Shown one piece after another: positions 9,073 through 18,422 of a stretch of DNA of 64,000 nucleotides. The notes under the pieces were generated by a model. That model did no database searches, was not told where the DNA came from, and saw only the letters and a program-made list of their open reading frames with translations. Within the stretch, counting starts at the first letter, position 1. Every line of letters starts with the position of its first letter. The stretch comes from an uncultured Lachnospiraceae bacterium (GTDB taxonomy: Bacteria; Bacillota; Clostridia; Lachnospirales; Lachnospiraceae): NCBI GenBank assembly GCA_902797025.1, contig CADBRN010000020.1, forward strand, positions 27,499-91,498, given 5' to 3'. The translations under genes and the position numbers were made by a program.

Positions 9073-9258
9073 ACGGTTCCGGAGCAATCCGGCCATACCG
9101 GAGCGGACGGTCCGGGGCGGGGATCGCATGACGCGGCGATTTTCCCGAATGGCGGTAGAAAAACCGTGTACGATGGAGTACAATAAATGCGTGATTAAGC
9201 TGCACGGAAGTCCGCTTACTGTTAACAATCAGAGAAATTCCGACGTGAGGAGAAGAAA

Positions 9259-10413
9259 ATGGAAGTCACAAACGATATTCAGTATATCGGAGTCAATGAC
9301 CATGAGATTGATCTGTTTGAGGGACAATACCGCGTTCCGGACGGCATGGCGTACAATTCCTATGTGATCCTGGACGACAAGATTGCGGTGATGGACACGG
9401 TCGACGCGCATTTCGGCGCGCAGTGGCTCGGGAATCTTGAGGAAAAGCTCCGGGGGAGAAAACCGGATTACCTTGTTGTACAGCACATGGAGCCGGATCA
9501 CTCCGCGAACATCGGACGGCTGGTTTCGGCCTATCCGGAAATTACGCTGGTCGCGGACCAGAAATGCTTCGGGATGATGGATCAGTTTTACAGAATTCCG
9601 GAAAGCACGAAGCGTCTTGTCGTCAAAAACGGGGAAAAACTTTCGCTGGGGAAGCATGAGCTGAATTTCGTGTTCGCGCCGATGGTTCACTGGCCGGAAG
9701 TCATGGTCACGTATGAGAGTACGGACAAGGTGCTGTTTTCCGCAGATGCGTTCGGAAAGTTCGGCGCAAATGATGTTAAGCAGGACTGGGCGGATGAGGC
9801 GCGCCGTTATTACATCGGCATCGTCGGAAAGTTCGGTCCGCAGTCGCAGAAGCTGCTTCAGGCTGCTGCGGGGCTCGATATTCAGATCATCTGCCCGCTG
9901 CACGGGCCGGTTCTGAAAGAAAACCTCGGCTATTATCTGGATCTCTATAACAAGTGGACGACGTATACGCCGGAGACGGAGGGCGTCCTCATCGCATATA
10001 CGACAATATACGGCCATACGAAGGCGGCTGCGGAGATTCTTGCACAGGATCTGAAAGAGCGCGGCGTCAAGAACGTAAAGGTCACGGATCTCGCCCGCAC
10101 AGATCTTTCGGAGGCGGTCGCGGACGCGTTCCGTTACGATCGTATCGTCCTGGCGACCACCACGTACAACGCGGGGATTTTCCCGGCGATGCGTGATTTC
10201 ATCCTCCATCTGACCGACCGGAATTTCCAAAACCGAAAGATCGGAATCATCGAGAATGGAACGTGGGCGCCGACCGCTGAAAAAGTGATCCGCGGATTTT
10301 TCGAGAAGAGTAAAAACCTGACGTATCTCGAGAACCGTGTACAGATCCGCTCCGCGGTCAATGAAGAGACGAAGGAGCAGATCGCACGCATGGCGGATGA
10401 GCTCGCCGTCTGA
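9259..10413 (+). CDS. FprA-type flavodiiron protein (oxygen or NO reductase)
   Basis: A 384-residue cytoplasmic protein that reduces oxygen to water, or nitric oxide to nitrous oxide, and protects strict anaerobes. The N-terminal beta-lactamase-like domain carries the diiron motif HMEPDH (His76, Glu78, Asp80, His81), a further histidine in MVHWPE, the aspartate of SADAFG and the histidine of CPLHGPV. The C-terminal flavodoxin-like domain starts near residue 255 with IAYTTIYGHT, which binds FMN. The start follows GAGGAGAAGAAA. It is transcribed alone: 186 bases separate it from the exporter genes, and a strong terminator follows. Confidence 0.94.
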   Translation: MEVTNDIQYIGVNDHEIDLFEGQYRVPDGMAYNSYVILDDKIAVMDTVDAHFGAQWLGNLEEKLRGRKPDYLVVQHMEPDHSANIGRLVSAYPEITLVADQKCFGMMDQFYRIPESTKRLVVKNGEKLSLGKHELNFVFAPMVHWPEVMVTYESTDKVLFSADAFGKFGANDVKQDWADEARRYYIGIVGKFGPQSQKLLQAAAGLDIQIICPLHGPVLKENLGYYLDLYNKWTTYTPETEGVLIAYTTIYGHTKAAAEILAQDLKERGVKNVKVTDLARTDLSEAVADAFRYDRIVLATTTYNAGIFPAMRDFILHLTDRNFQNRKIGIIENGTWAPTAEKVIRGFFEKSKNLTYLENRVQIRSAVNEETKEQIARMADELAV

Positions 10414-10440
10414 CAGGCCGCGTGGGGCAGAGAAACGAAG

Positions 10441-10487
10441 AAACCGCCGTCCGGACACGTACTGTGTGTCCGGGCGGCGGTTTTTTT
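10441..10487 (+). terminator. Strong intrinsic terminator after the flavodiiron gene
   Basis: A 16-base stem with a single G-U pair (10443-10458 with 10466-10481) is followed by seven Ts. It ends the flavodiiron transcript between convergent genes. The minus-strand side has only a weak T-run. Confidence 0.9.
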
Positions 10488-10511
10488 CGGTTTTGTTTCG
10501 GTATCGCCGGA

Positions 10512-12125
10512 TTATTCCTGCGGCGTGTTTTTGAGCGCTTCCGCGATCGCCGCGAAGAGGCGGTCCGGTTCGATCGGTTTGACCAGGTGCGCATTCATGC
10601 CGGTCCGGAAACTTTCCTCGAAGTTTTCGCGGAAGGCGTTCGCGGTCATCGCGATGATCGGGATCGTCTTTGCGTTCGGATAATCGTACATCTCGCGGAT
10701 CCTGCGGGTTGCCTCAAGTCCGTCCATAACCGGCATCAGGATGTCCATCAGGATCAGATCGAAGCAGCCGTTGTCCTTCCGGAAGCAGTCGATCGCTTCC
10801 TGACCGTTCATAGCGGTTACGACATCCATCCCCTTGCTGGTAAGAAGCTTTTCGCCGATCTCGAGGTTGATCTCGTTGTCATCGACGAGAAGAACGCGCC
10901 GGCCGTTCAGATCCGGGAGCGGAATGGAAGAGGATCCGGAAAATGCCTTCTGTTCATCGGCGAGCGGTATCGTCAGCGCGATGGAGATGCGGGTGCCCTT
11001 CGCCTCATCCGATTCTGCGGTCAGTGTGTCGGCGCCCATCGCGCGCATATAGCTTTTCAGAATGATCAGATCGATGTCGAGAGAGCCGGGATTCGAGTCG
11101 ATCCGGTCACGCAGGTAATCGTACGGTCGGAACAGCGCCCGGAGGCGTTCCTGATCGATTACGATTCCGCGGCTCTCAACCGCGAACTCCAGCGTGATCG
11201 CTCCGCGGCTCCGGAAGAGCTCGCGCGAAGTGAGTGCGATGCGGCCTCCTTTTACCGTATAGCTCACACCGCTCTGAAGCATTTTTACAAGAATCTGCTG
11301 CATACAGTGCGGATCGGCCATGATCGTCAGATTTGCGATCCGGTCGGTATCCCGTGAGTAGAGCAGCCCTTTTTCGTAAATCGTCGGCTGGATCATACCG
11401 TCGATCCGGCGGAAGAGATCCTGCAGAAGGATCGGCTCCGGATTCAGTGTGATCTCGTGCCGTGAGATACGCCGCAGATCGAGCACATCGTCGATCGTCG
11501 AACTCATATACGTTCCGGACATCGATATTTTATGCAGGTATGCCTCGATCGCGTTTGTCTCGTGCGGATCTTCGTCCTGCGCGATCCGTGTCAGCCCCAT
11601 GATGGAGTACAGAGGCGTGCGGATGTTGCGGCTGAGCATATTGAGAAACGTGGTTTTTTCGTTCAGTTCATCATTGGCTTTTCGAAGAGCGCTCTCCAGA
11701 TGATCGGAATAGCGGGATGCCTTCTGGAACGCATCCGATATGTCGCTGATGCCGCAGATCACCTCATCTTCCGTGAGCCGGCAGTAGGTGACCTTCTTCA
11801 GCTGGATCGAGCCGTTTTCCCCGTGCACGATCAGATTCGTGTGGTAAAGAGGACTCTTCTGCAGCTCTGCGTCGATGGCGTCAAGCGTCATTTTTGAGAA
11901 CGTCTGATCCGGGTCCGGGTCCGCGGAAACGTCCAGGATATACTTCCGGATCATCGATTCATATGCATACCGGATTCCGGAGGTCTTTATCCAGATCGCA
12001 TCCTTCGAATAGAGCGTCTCCGCCTTTCCGGTCATCATATCCAGGATGATCAGATCGTCAAATTCGCTCGCGATAAAAACATCGAAAAGTTTTGCTTTTT
12101 CTTCGCTTGAAAGATTGAGTATCAT
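10512..12125 (-). CDS. Pseudo-histidine kinase fused to an intact receiver domain
   Basis: A 537-residue hybrid sensor. Residues 1-130 form a sensory region of unclear fold. A kinase dimerisation helix follows, with the H-box reading LSRNIRTPLYSI: the phosphorylated histidine is arginine (codon CGC at 11628-11630). The ATP-binding domain is also decayed: the N-box reads LVKMLQSGVSYT, the DxGxG box reads ESRGIVI, and no GTGLGL is left. The receiver near residues 410-535 looks functional, with VDDNE, the phospho-acceptor in LILMDILMPVMDG, MTAN and KPIE. I infer a receiver output or sink fed by another kinase, probably the divergent neighbour. ATG 12125 follows GGGGTGA; GTG 12134 is possible. 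Confidence 0.88.
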   Translation of the reverse strand: MILNLSSEEKAKLFDVFIASEFDDLIILDMMTGKAETLYSKDAIWIKTSGIRYAYESMIRKYILDVSADPDPDQTFSKMTLDAIDAELQKSPLYHTNLIVHGENGSIQLKKVTYCRLTEDEVICGISDISDAFQKASRYSDHLESALRKANDELNEKTTFLNMLSRNIRTPLYSIMGLTRIAQDEDPHETNAIEAYLHKISMSGTYMSSTIDDVLDLRRISRHEITLNPEPILLQDLFRRIDGMIQPTIYEKGLLYSRDTDRIANLTIMADPHCMQQILVKMLQSGVSYTVKGGRIALTSRELFRSRGAITLEFAVESRGIVIDQERLRALFRPYDYLRDRIDSNPGSLDIDLIILKSYMRAMGADTLTAESDEAKGTRISIALTIPLADEQKAFSGSSSIPLPDLNGRRVLLVDDNEINLEIGEKLLTSKGMDVVTAMNGQEAIDCFRKDNGCFDLILMDILMPVMDGLEATRRIREMYDYPNAKTIPIIAMTANAFRENFEESFRTGMNAHLVKPIEPDRLFAAIAEALKNTPQE

Positions 12126-12168
12126 ATCGTTCACCCCGGTTTCTCGTCAAAATCCCCTATTGCAACTC

Positions 12169-12198
12169 ATTATATCATAGAAAAAAAATGCTTGTAAA
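12169..12198 (-). promoter_or_regulatory. Promoter of the pseudokinase-receiver gene
   Basis: On the minus strand TTTACA (12193-12198) is followed after 18 bases by TATAAT (12169-12174). Transcription would start about 35 bases before the ATG at 12125. The rest of the 251-base gap towards the divergent fusion gene is AT-rich; TACAAT at 12308-12313 could be its -10. Confidence 0.65.
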
Positions 12199-12376
12199 CA
12201 GATGAAAACACCGAATTTGATTCTGAAAAAATGTACGAGCAGACGGAAAAATACCAGAAGTTTGCAATAATACGCAGAATTCACTTTAATTCCCTTTACA
12301 GATTGAGTACAATATACAGATAAACAGTCATAGACTTTTTTCATGTACCATTGTTTCGAGGAAAGGACTGCGTTCT

Positions 12377-15300
12377 ATGTATCAGAAGACACAAATGTCT
12401 GTCAGCGTTCAGCCTACCTGCGTGGTAGGAATCGGTGCGTCGGCCGGCGGACTCGAGGCACTGCAGGAATTTCTGACATTTCTGCCATCCAACACAGGTA
12501 TGGCGTTCGTTATTATCCAGCATCTTGCTCCGGATCACAAGAGTCTTCTTGCCGAAATTCTCGGGAAATACAGCTCCATGCCGGTGATGGAGATTCAGGA
12601 CGGCATGACTGTGGAGCGGAATCACATCTATATGATTCCGCCGAAATATAATGTCGAGATCGTGGCGGGCGTCCTGCGTCTGCATGAGTATGATCCGCGG
12701 CTGATCAATCATCCGATCGATGTGTTTTTCCGGTCGCTTGCGTCTGCGTATGAAAACCGGTCCGTAGCCGTTATTTTATCCGGCACCGGTTCGGACGGCA
12801 CGAACGGGATCCGGTCGATTAAAGAGCAGAACGGAGTCATCATCGTTCAGTCCCCGGAATCGGCCAAATTTGACGGGATGCCGAGAAACGCGATTTCGAC
12901 CGGATTCGTCGATCTGATCCAGAAACCGGATTCGATCGCCCGGGAGCTTGGTCATATCGCGGCGTCGATGACCGATGAGAGCACAAGAAATCTGCTCTCG
13001 GATCAGGATCTGATGTCTCAGGTCTTCTCGATCCTGAAGAACGTCACAAATATCAACTACACCTATTATAAAAAGACGACGATCCTGCGCCGCATCGAGC
13101 GGCGTCTTGTCGTCACGCATAACCGGAACCTCCGAGAGTATGTAAATTATCTGAACAATAACCCGGAGGAGGCGAAACTCCTCGCGAAGGAGGTCCTGAT
13201 CGGGGTGACGAGTTTCTTCCGCGATCCGGATTATTTTGAAGTCCTCAAGGAGAGCGTGATCAAGACGCTTCTCCGTGACTCGCCCAGGGAAAAACAGATC
13301 CGCGTCTGGGTCGCGGGCTGTTCGACCGGAGAGGAGGCGTATTCGATCGCAATCCTCATCGAAGAGGCGATGGAGGAGCTGAACATCCGGAGAGATGTCA
13401 AGATTTTTGCGACCGATCTGGATGCGGATTCCATCGCGGCCGCCGTGCGCGGCGTCTACGGCGACAATATCATCGAGGATGTGTCGGTGGCCCGCCTTTC
13501 AAAGTATTTCAGCCGCAAGGGAAATAAATATGTCATTCACCACGACATCCGGAAGATGATCATATTCGCGCAGCATAATGTTTTTCAGGACCCTCCGTTT
13601 GGAAGGCTGGACCTGATCAGCTGCAGGAATGTGCTGATCTATTTCCAGGCGGTGCTGCAGCGCAACCTGTTTTCTATCTTTCATATGGCTCTGAATGATC
13701 ACGGGTATCTTTTCCTCGGAAGATCCGAATCCGTGATCGATTACGACGATGTATTCCGCGCATATTGTGCGAATGAGAAGATTTTTATCCACAATCAGTC
13801 CGGCAAGGCGCCGGAGCACGAGCGCGTCAGTTATTCGATGCAGAATGTGGAACACAATATGGAGCCGATCGAGATCCAGCGTCTGGAGGAGGACGCGGAA
13901 GTCCGATATCAGTCCAATGAGCTGGACACGTCGGTTCTCGAGACACTGATGCCCTCGAGCGTCCTCGTGGACGGCAAAAATGAGATGACGCGGACGTACG
14001 GGGACTGTACGAAGTTTCTTTCGATCCCGACCGGAGCCGCGACGCTGGATATTTTCAATCTTCTCCGGAATGATCTGAAGATTGCGGTCTCCACCGCACT
14101 CCGGGATTCCAGGGACAGCGCGTCGAAGGTCAGTTACGATATGGTTCCGGTTCAGCTGGAGGAAAAACCGGAATATATCTCGATCATCGCGCAGCCGATT
14201 TTCGACAAGCACGGCCAGAAGACGGATTACACGGCGATCTCGTTCCTGCGCGGAAAACGCGAGATCCCGGGCGATATGAAACAGTATCAGATCGATATTG
14301 CAGCGTCGCAGCGCATCTCGAATCTGGAGCATGAGCTGCGTGTCACGAAGGAAAATCTGCGGCAGACGGTCACCGAGCTGGAGTCGGTGAACGCGGAGCT
14401 GCAGGCGGCGAATGAAGAACTTCTGACGGCAAATGAGGAGCTGCAGTCCTCAAACGAAGAGTTGCAGTCCGTTAATGAAGAGCTGTATACGGTCAATTCC
14501 GAGTATCAGTCGAAGGTTTCCGAACTTGCCGGGCTGAATGATGATATGGCGAACTTTCTTTCGACGACCCTCGTCGGGATACTGATGGTGGACCGGGATC
14601 TCAATATCCGGAAATTTACCGAGTATATCTCGACGGAGTTCAATGTGGTCGATCAGGATGTGGGCCGTTCGCTGCGTTACATCACCTATAATTTCGCGAC
14701 CATCGATCTGATCGCAAAGTGCAGGAAGGTGCTCGACACGATGACGCCGATTGAGCAGCACTGTGCGTCGGTGTCGGGAAAGACGTACCTGATCCGCATC
14801 GCTCCGTATCTGGTTCATGAAAATACGCTGGCGGCGAAGGACGGGGACGGGGATGCGGTCTCGCGGAAGAATCTGCGCGGACTGGTCATCACATTTGTCG
14901 ATACGACGAAGCAGATCGACGATCAGGAGCAGATCGAAGAGATGGCGAAAGCCCTCCGTCAGGCTACCAAGTCCAGTCAGGAGAAGGAGACGTTCCTCTC
15001 GCATATGTCGCATGATATGCGGACGCCGATGACAGCGATCTCCGGACTGACGCAGCTGAGTCTGCAGGAGCCGGGCCTGCCCGATTCCGTGCGCGACAAT
15101 CTTGAGAAGATCGAGACGTCGAGCCAGTATCTGATCGGTCTGATCGAGGAGATTCTGGAGATGAGCCGGATCAACGCCGGCAAGATCGTATCGGTCAGCT
15201 CGGCGGTCAGTGAAGAAAAAGTACTGGATTCCGTTGCGGCGATCATCAGCGAGCGCGCCCGCAGCGAGGGAATTTCCTTCTCGCTTTCGGTGAGCGGATC

Positions 15301-16174
15301 GAAGGGACGGTACGTCCTCATGGACAGCCATCATGTCGAGCGTATTTTGATGAATCTTCTCTCAAACAGCCTGAAGTTCACACCGGAGGGCGGCACGATA
15401 CTTCTGGGCGCGACGGTCCGGTACGAGGGCACCCGTTCGTACCACACTTACGTGGTGAAGGACAATGGAATCGGGATGAGTGATGCCTTCCAGAAACGGA
15501 TGTTCCTGCCGTTTGTTCAGGAAAATTCGGACGGCGGATACCATGACGGGACCGGCCTGGGGCTGTATATTGTCAAGAATCTCATCGAACTGATGGGAGG
15601 AACGATCCGCTGTGAGAGTACACTCGGACACGGAACGGAGTTTACGGTCAATCTTTCTTATGAGCTGGCGACCGAGGAGCAGATTCAGCTGCAGACACAC
15701 CGGACAGGAACCTTCGAGGATCAGGTGCTCTACGGGAAGAACGTCCTCCTTGCGGAAGATAATCAGATCAACGCGGAAGTGATCATCAAAATTCTCAGCG
15801 CGAAGGGGATCCACGCGGAACTTGCCAGCGACGGCCAGGAGGCGGTCGATATGTTCCGGATGCAGGGGCCGTTTCATTATCAGGCGATTCTGATGGATCT
15901 GATGATGCCGGTTCTGAATGGCCTGGATGCCGCGAAGAGAATCCGGGCGACGGGCAGTCCGGATGCGGAGACGATTCCGATCGTTGCGCTGACCGCTGAT
16001 GTGACGGAAGATCTGGAGATGCGCTGTCAGGAGGCGGGTATCAACTGCGCGGTCGGGAAACCGATCGATTCGGCGAAGCTTTTTGCACAGCTCGCAGAGG
16101 AGTTTCAGCGGCAGATTCATAGCGGGGAAGGAACCCCGGCCGGGAAGGACGGCAATAAGCGGGACGAAACGTAA
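12377..16174 (+). CDS. CheB-CheR-PAS-histidine kinase-receiver fusion protein
   Basis: A 1265-residue cytoplasmic signalling protein. Residues 15-195 are a CheB methylesterase domain without its receiver, with the catalytic triad Ser22 (GASAGG), His49 and Asp140 (GTGSDG). Residues 205-470 are a CheR methyltransferase, with SAM motifs [12 protein letters not shown] and ATDLDADS and the late CRNVLIYF. A long coiled coil (about 645-715) is built on NEEL repeats. A PAS-like domain (720-845) follows, then a complete kinase: His879 in SHDMRTP, Asn997, DNGIGM and GTGLGL. A receiver with Asp1174 ends it. No chemoreceptor or flagellar gene is nearby, so methylation may regulate the protein itself. The ATG follows GAGGAAAGG. 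Confidence 0.95.
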   Translation: MYQKTQMSVSVQPTCVVGIGASAGGLEALQEFLTFLPSNTGMAFVIIQHLAPDHKSLLAEILGKYSSMPVMEIQDGMTVERNHIYMIPPKYNVEIVAGVLRLHEYDPRLINHPIDVFFRSLASAYENRSVAVILSGTGSDGTNGIRSIKEQNGVIIVQSPESAKFDGMPRNAISTGFVDLIQKPDSIARELGHIAASMTDESTRNLLSDQDLMSQVFSILKNVTNINYTYYKKTTILRRIERRLVVTHNRNLREYVNYLNNNPEEAKLLAKEVLIGVTSFFRDPDYFEVLKESVIKTLLRDSPREKQIRVWVAGCSTGEEAYSIAILIEEAMEELNIRRDVKIFATDLDADSIAAAVRGVYGDNIIEDVSVARLSKYFSRKGNKYVIHHDIRKMIIFAQHNVFQDPPFGRLDLISCRNVLIYFQAVLQRNLFSIFHMALNDHGYLFLGRSESVIDYDDVFRAYCANEKIFIHNQSGKAPEHERVSYSMQNVEHNMEPIEIQRLEEDAEVRYQSNELDTSVLETLMPSSVLVDGKNEMTRTYGDCTKFLSIPTGAATLDIFNLLRNDLKIAVSTALRDSRDSASKVSYDMVPVQLEEKPEYISIIAQPIFDKHGQKTDYTAISFLRGKREIPGDMKQYQIDIAASQRISNLEHELRVTKENLRQTVTELESVNAELQAANEELLTANEELQSSNEELQSVNEELYTVNSEYQSKVSELAGLNDDMANFLSTTLVGILMVDRDLNIRKFTEYISTEFNVVDQDVGRSLRYITYNFATIDLIAKCRKVLDTMTPIEQHCASVSGKTYLIRIAPYLVHENTLAAKDGDGDAVSRKNLRGLVITFVDTTKQIDDQEQIEEMAKALRQATKSSQEKETFLSHMSHDMRTPMTAISGLTQLSLQEPGLPDSVRDNLEKIETSSQYLIGLIEEILEMSRINAGKIVSVSSAVSEEKVLDSVAAIISERARSEGISFSLSVSGSKGRYVLMDSHHVERILMNLLSNSLKFTPEGGTILLGATVRYEGTRSYHTYVVKDNGIGMSDAFQKRMFLPFVQENSDGGYHDGTGLGLYIVKNLIELMGGTIRCESTLGHGTEFTVNLSYELATEEQIQLQTHRTGTFEDQVLYGKNVLLAEDNQINAEVIIKILSAKGIHAELASDGQEAVDMFRMQGPFHYQAILMDLMMPVLNGLDAAKRIRATGSPDAETIPIVALTADVTEDLEMRCQEAGINCAVGKPIDSAKLFAQLAEEFQRQIHSGEGTPAGKDGNKRDET

Positions 16175-16216
16175 ACAGGGATTTGCATATTCAAATAGAA
16201 AGTGGAAGGGATCGCT

Positions 16217-16561
16217 TTGACTGAGATTAAGAGACAATTGAGGGAGTGGGGGGCTGACCCTGACACTGCGATCGAACGCATGATGAATGATGAGAAATTT
16301 TACAGAAAAATGCTGAAGAAATTTGCGGAGGAAGACGAGCTTTGCGAGCTTGGAATTATCGCGAGAGAGGATCCGAAGGAGGGATTCCGGATCGCCCACA
16401 ATCTGAAGGGAACCGCCAGAACCCTCGGTCTGACGCCGCTGTATAATGCAGTCTGTGATGTCGTCGAGGATCTCCGCGAAGAGCCGAGAGACACGCTAGA
16501 AAAGGATCTGGAGCGGTTCGCGGATCAGCGGGAGCGGTATCTGAGGATTCTCGGGTTATAA
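16217..16561 (+). CDS. Free-standing Hpt phosphotransfer protein
   Basis: A 114-residue all-helical protein with the histidine phosphotransfer motif AHNLKGTARTLGL; its histidine would carry the phosphate between receivers. It begins 42 bases after the fusion kinase and is probably in the same operon. This gives the local phosphorelay its missing link: kinase, receiver, Hpt, then the receiver of the divergent pseudokinase. The likely start is TTG at 16217, seven bases after GGAAGG; a GTG at 16202 is in frame but has no ribosome site. The ending FADQRERYLRILGL fits the last helix of the domain. Confidence 0.88.
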   Translation: MTEIKRQLREWGADPDTAIERMMNDEKFYRKMLKKFAEEDELCELGIIAREDPKEGFRIAHNLKGTARTLGLTPLYNAVCDVVEDLREEPRDTLEKDLERFADQRERYLRILGL

Positions 16562-16567
16562 AAAACA

Positions 16568-16601
16568 GGGACTGCCGGAGCGACGGTTCTCCGGCAGTCC
16601 C
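16568..16601 (-). terminator. Perfect-stem terminator serving the minus-strand lipoprotein gene
   Basis: A 13-base perfect stem (GGGACTGCCGGAG with CTCCGGCAGTCCC) has an eight-base loop. The T-run is on the minus strand, so it terminates the lipoprotein gene. It may also block read-through from the Hpt gene on the plus strand. Confidence 0.85.
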
Positions 16602-16611
16602 GCTCTGAAGA

Positions 16612-17241
16612 TCAGATACCGGCACCGCGCAGGATGGCATCCGCCTTCGCGTACGCTTCCTCGTTCCACGGATAGGAGGATTCGGTCACGCCGGCGTCGT
16701 CCAGGAGGGACTGTGCGTCTCCGTCCTTGAGGGTGTGGATCGTCTCGCCGAGTATCACCATCTGATCCGGGAACTCCGCGCGGTCTTCTTCGGAAAGTCC
16801 GTTCATGTACTGTGCGGTCTGGGTCTCGAGATATTCCGTGCTGATGTCGGTCGCCATCGTGAAGTCGAGAACATCGGCGGCGACGATCGCCGCTTTCAGA
16901 GAACTTCCGGCGGTTCCGACCTCGACGTCGGTCTGAATCTCCGTCAGGATCACGGAGAGATCCGGCGCGACCCCGGTCACATTTGCGTCCGGTCCGACCG
17001 CGGACTCCGATGAGACGGAAACCGCGGATTCGGATGAAACGGATTCGGAGGAGACGTCCGGCTCCTCCGTGGAAACGGAGCGGACCGCAGAAGAGCCGGA
17101 GGATTCAGAGATAACCGCACGGCTCTGTGCCGCGCTGCCCCCGGAAACGGACGAGGCGCCGGAAGGCGCGCCGCCGCAGGCGGAAAGTGCGAGTGCTGCT
17201 GCCATAAGGCCGGCTGCTGCGATGGATTTGTACTTCGTCAT
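16612..17241 (-). CDS. Predicted lipoprotein of unknown function
   Basis: A 209-residue protein with a lipoprotein signal peptide; the lipobox LSAC predicts lipidation at Cys22. Residues 25-90 form a Ser/Glu/Val/Ala-rich linker made of imperfect SSES-type repeats. The remaining 120 residues form a small helical domain with no motif I recognise (segments VILTEIQTDVEVG and FPDQMVILGETIHTL). It should be anchored on the outer face of the membrane. The start at 17241 follows GAGGTGA at good spacing. It is transcribed alone, convergent with the Hpt gene and divergent from the CobL-like gene. A link to the phosphorelay is possible but unsupported. Confidence 0.8.
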   Translation of the reverse strand: MTKYKSIAAAGLMAAALALSACGGAPSGASSVSGGSAAQSRAVISESSGSSAVRSVSTEEPDVSSESVSSESAVSVSSESAVGPDANVTGVAPDLSVILTEIQTDVEVGTAGSSLKAAIVAADVLDFTMATDISTEYLETQTAQYMNGLSEEDRAEFPDQMVILGETIHTLKDGDAQSLLDDAGVTESSYPWNEEAYAKADAILRGAGI

Positions 17242-17403
17242 TATGATTCACCTCACAAAAATATCAGGATTTCCAATCTTCGTTTCCGATATTGTAATTC
17301 ATCACGCCGGAGGGCGCAATCCCCGCCGGCGGGCGCCGCTGCATAAAAAATCCGGAGAATTGGCAAAAATGCCGAAATAACACGAGTGACGGCGCCGGTT
17401 TTA

Positions 17404-17412
17404 TGATATAAT
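17404..17412 (+). promoter_or_regulatory. Extended -10 promoter of the CobL-like gene
   Basis: TGATATAAT is a perfect extended -10 element, 32 bases before the ATG at 17444. No clear -35 is seen. The 202-base gap to the divergent lipoprotein gene also holds GC-rich inverted repeats at about 17308-17340. Confidence 0.6.
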
Positions 17413-17443
17413 TATTGCCATATTACTTAGAAAGGAGACAGAT

Positions 17444-18355
17444 ATGGCTGAGAATCTTTTTACGAATGATGTGATTATCTCCTGGCTTCAGTATTTCGCA
17501 CAGAATACGAATGTGGATCTGGAGCGCGTAAAGATGCTCGATATCACGAAGAAAAACAAGAGCGTCATCCCGACGGTCGAGTCACACAAGGCGACGCTTG
17601 TTTTCACAGAAGCCGGTGATCCGGATATATTTTACCGCATGTGGAACGCGGGACTCGGAGAATGTGAGGTCTGGTACAATGACGGATCCGAGCCGTCCGG
17701 AGAGATCCGTCACGACAAACTGAAGAGCATGATCGACCGCGGGATCAACGCGTCGGCGGGCATGCTGATTCTCAATGACAACGCGCGGAACACATATAAA
17801 ATCGGTATGGATAATGAGAACTTCCGACGCGGATCCGTGCGCTACGTAGGAAGCGAGATCCGTTCCGTTATTCTCAACAAGATGCAGGTCGGTCTGCAGG
17901 ACGACATCCTTGTCATAAGCGGCGAGAGTATTGCGGTCGAGGCGGCGATCATCGCGCAGGAGGGCAGTGTGACGGCGGTCGAGTACAACAGTGACGACCG
18001 AAAGACGCTGGAGGAAAACATCGATCATTTCGGAACCCGGAATATTCAGGTCATCGATCATGTCGACGATGAGACGATGAAGGGTCTGCCGGTGCCGTCG
18101 CTGGTCTTCATGGTCGCTTCGGCGAGCATGGAGCAGGAGCTCGCGTGCCTGACGCGTCTGAATCCGAACATCAATGTCGTGATTTACACGCTTGATTTCG
18201 GCGTCGCCGCGAATATGGATCACGTTTTTGAAAAATATCACATCATCGACAAAGAGGTGATTCAGATCACCGTCCAGAAGCTGAATTCGAGAAATACATT
18301 CGAGGCGCAGCCGGCGCCCTGGATCATTTCCGGAAGAGCGGCACGGAGGCGCTGA
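17444..18355 (+). CDS. Decayed CobL-like (CbiE/CbiT) protein, probably not a methyltransferase
   Basis: A 303-residue cytoplasmic protein whose second half resembles the CbiT domain of precorrin-6Y methyltransferase CobL. The run from GMDNENF through GSEIRSVILNKM to AVEYNSDD and FGTRNIQVID follows the family spacing. The first half has a CbiE-like segment, YNDGSEPSGEIRHDKL. The SAM-binding loop, normally DxGxGSG, reads VISGESIAVE: it is about two residues shorter and lacks the aspartate and most glycines. Methyl transfer is therefore unlikely. No cobalamin genes are near. The start follows AAAGGAGAC. A sodium symporter gene follows by 67 bases, so co-transcription is possible. The function is unknown. 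Confidence 0.75.
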   Translation: MAENLFTNDVIISWLQYFAQNTNVDLERVKMLDITKKNKSVIPTVESHKATLVFTEAGDPDIFYRMWNAGLGECEVWYNDGSEPSGEIRHDKLKSMIDRGINASAGMLILNDNARNTYKIGMDNENFRRGSVRYVGSEIRSVILNKMQVGLQDDILVISGESIAVEAAIIAQEGSVTAVEYNSDDRKTLEENIDHFGTRNIQVIDHVDDETMKGLPVPSLVFMVASASMEQELACLTRLNPNINVVIYTLDFGVAANMDHVFEKYHIIDKEVIQITVQKLNSRNTFEAQPAPWIISGRAARRR

Positions 18356-18422
18356 GCCTCATAACAAAGGAGGGCAGGGAAATCTGTCCGGAAAAAATAA
18401 AACCGAGGGGGAAAGCAAGGAA

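Noticed and set aside
9073-9258. Promoter TACAAT (9179-9184) for the flavodiiron gene
   Set aside because: No acceptable -35 or extended element is present, so it was not listed as a feature, though a promoter must lie in this gap.
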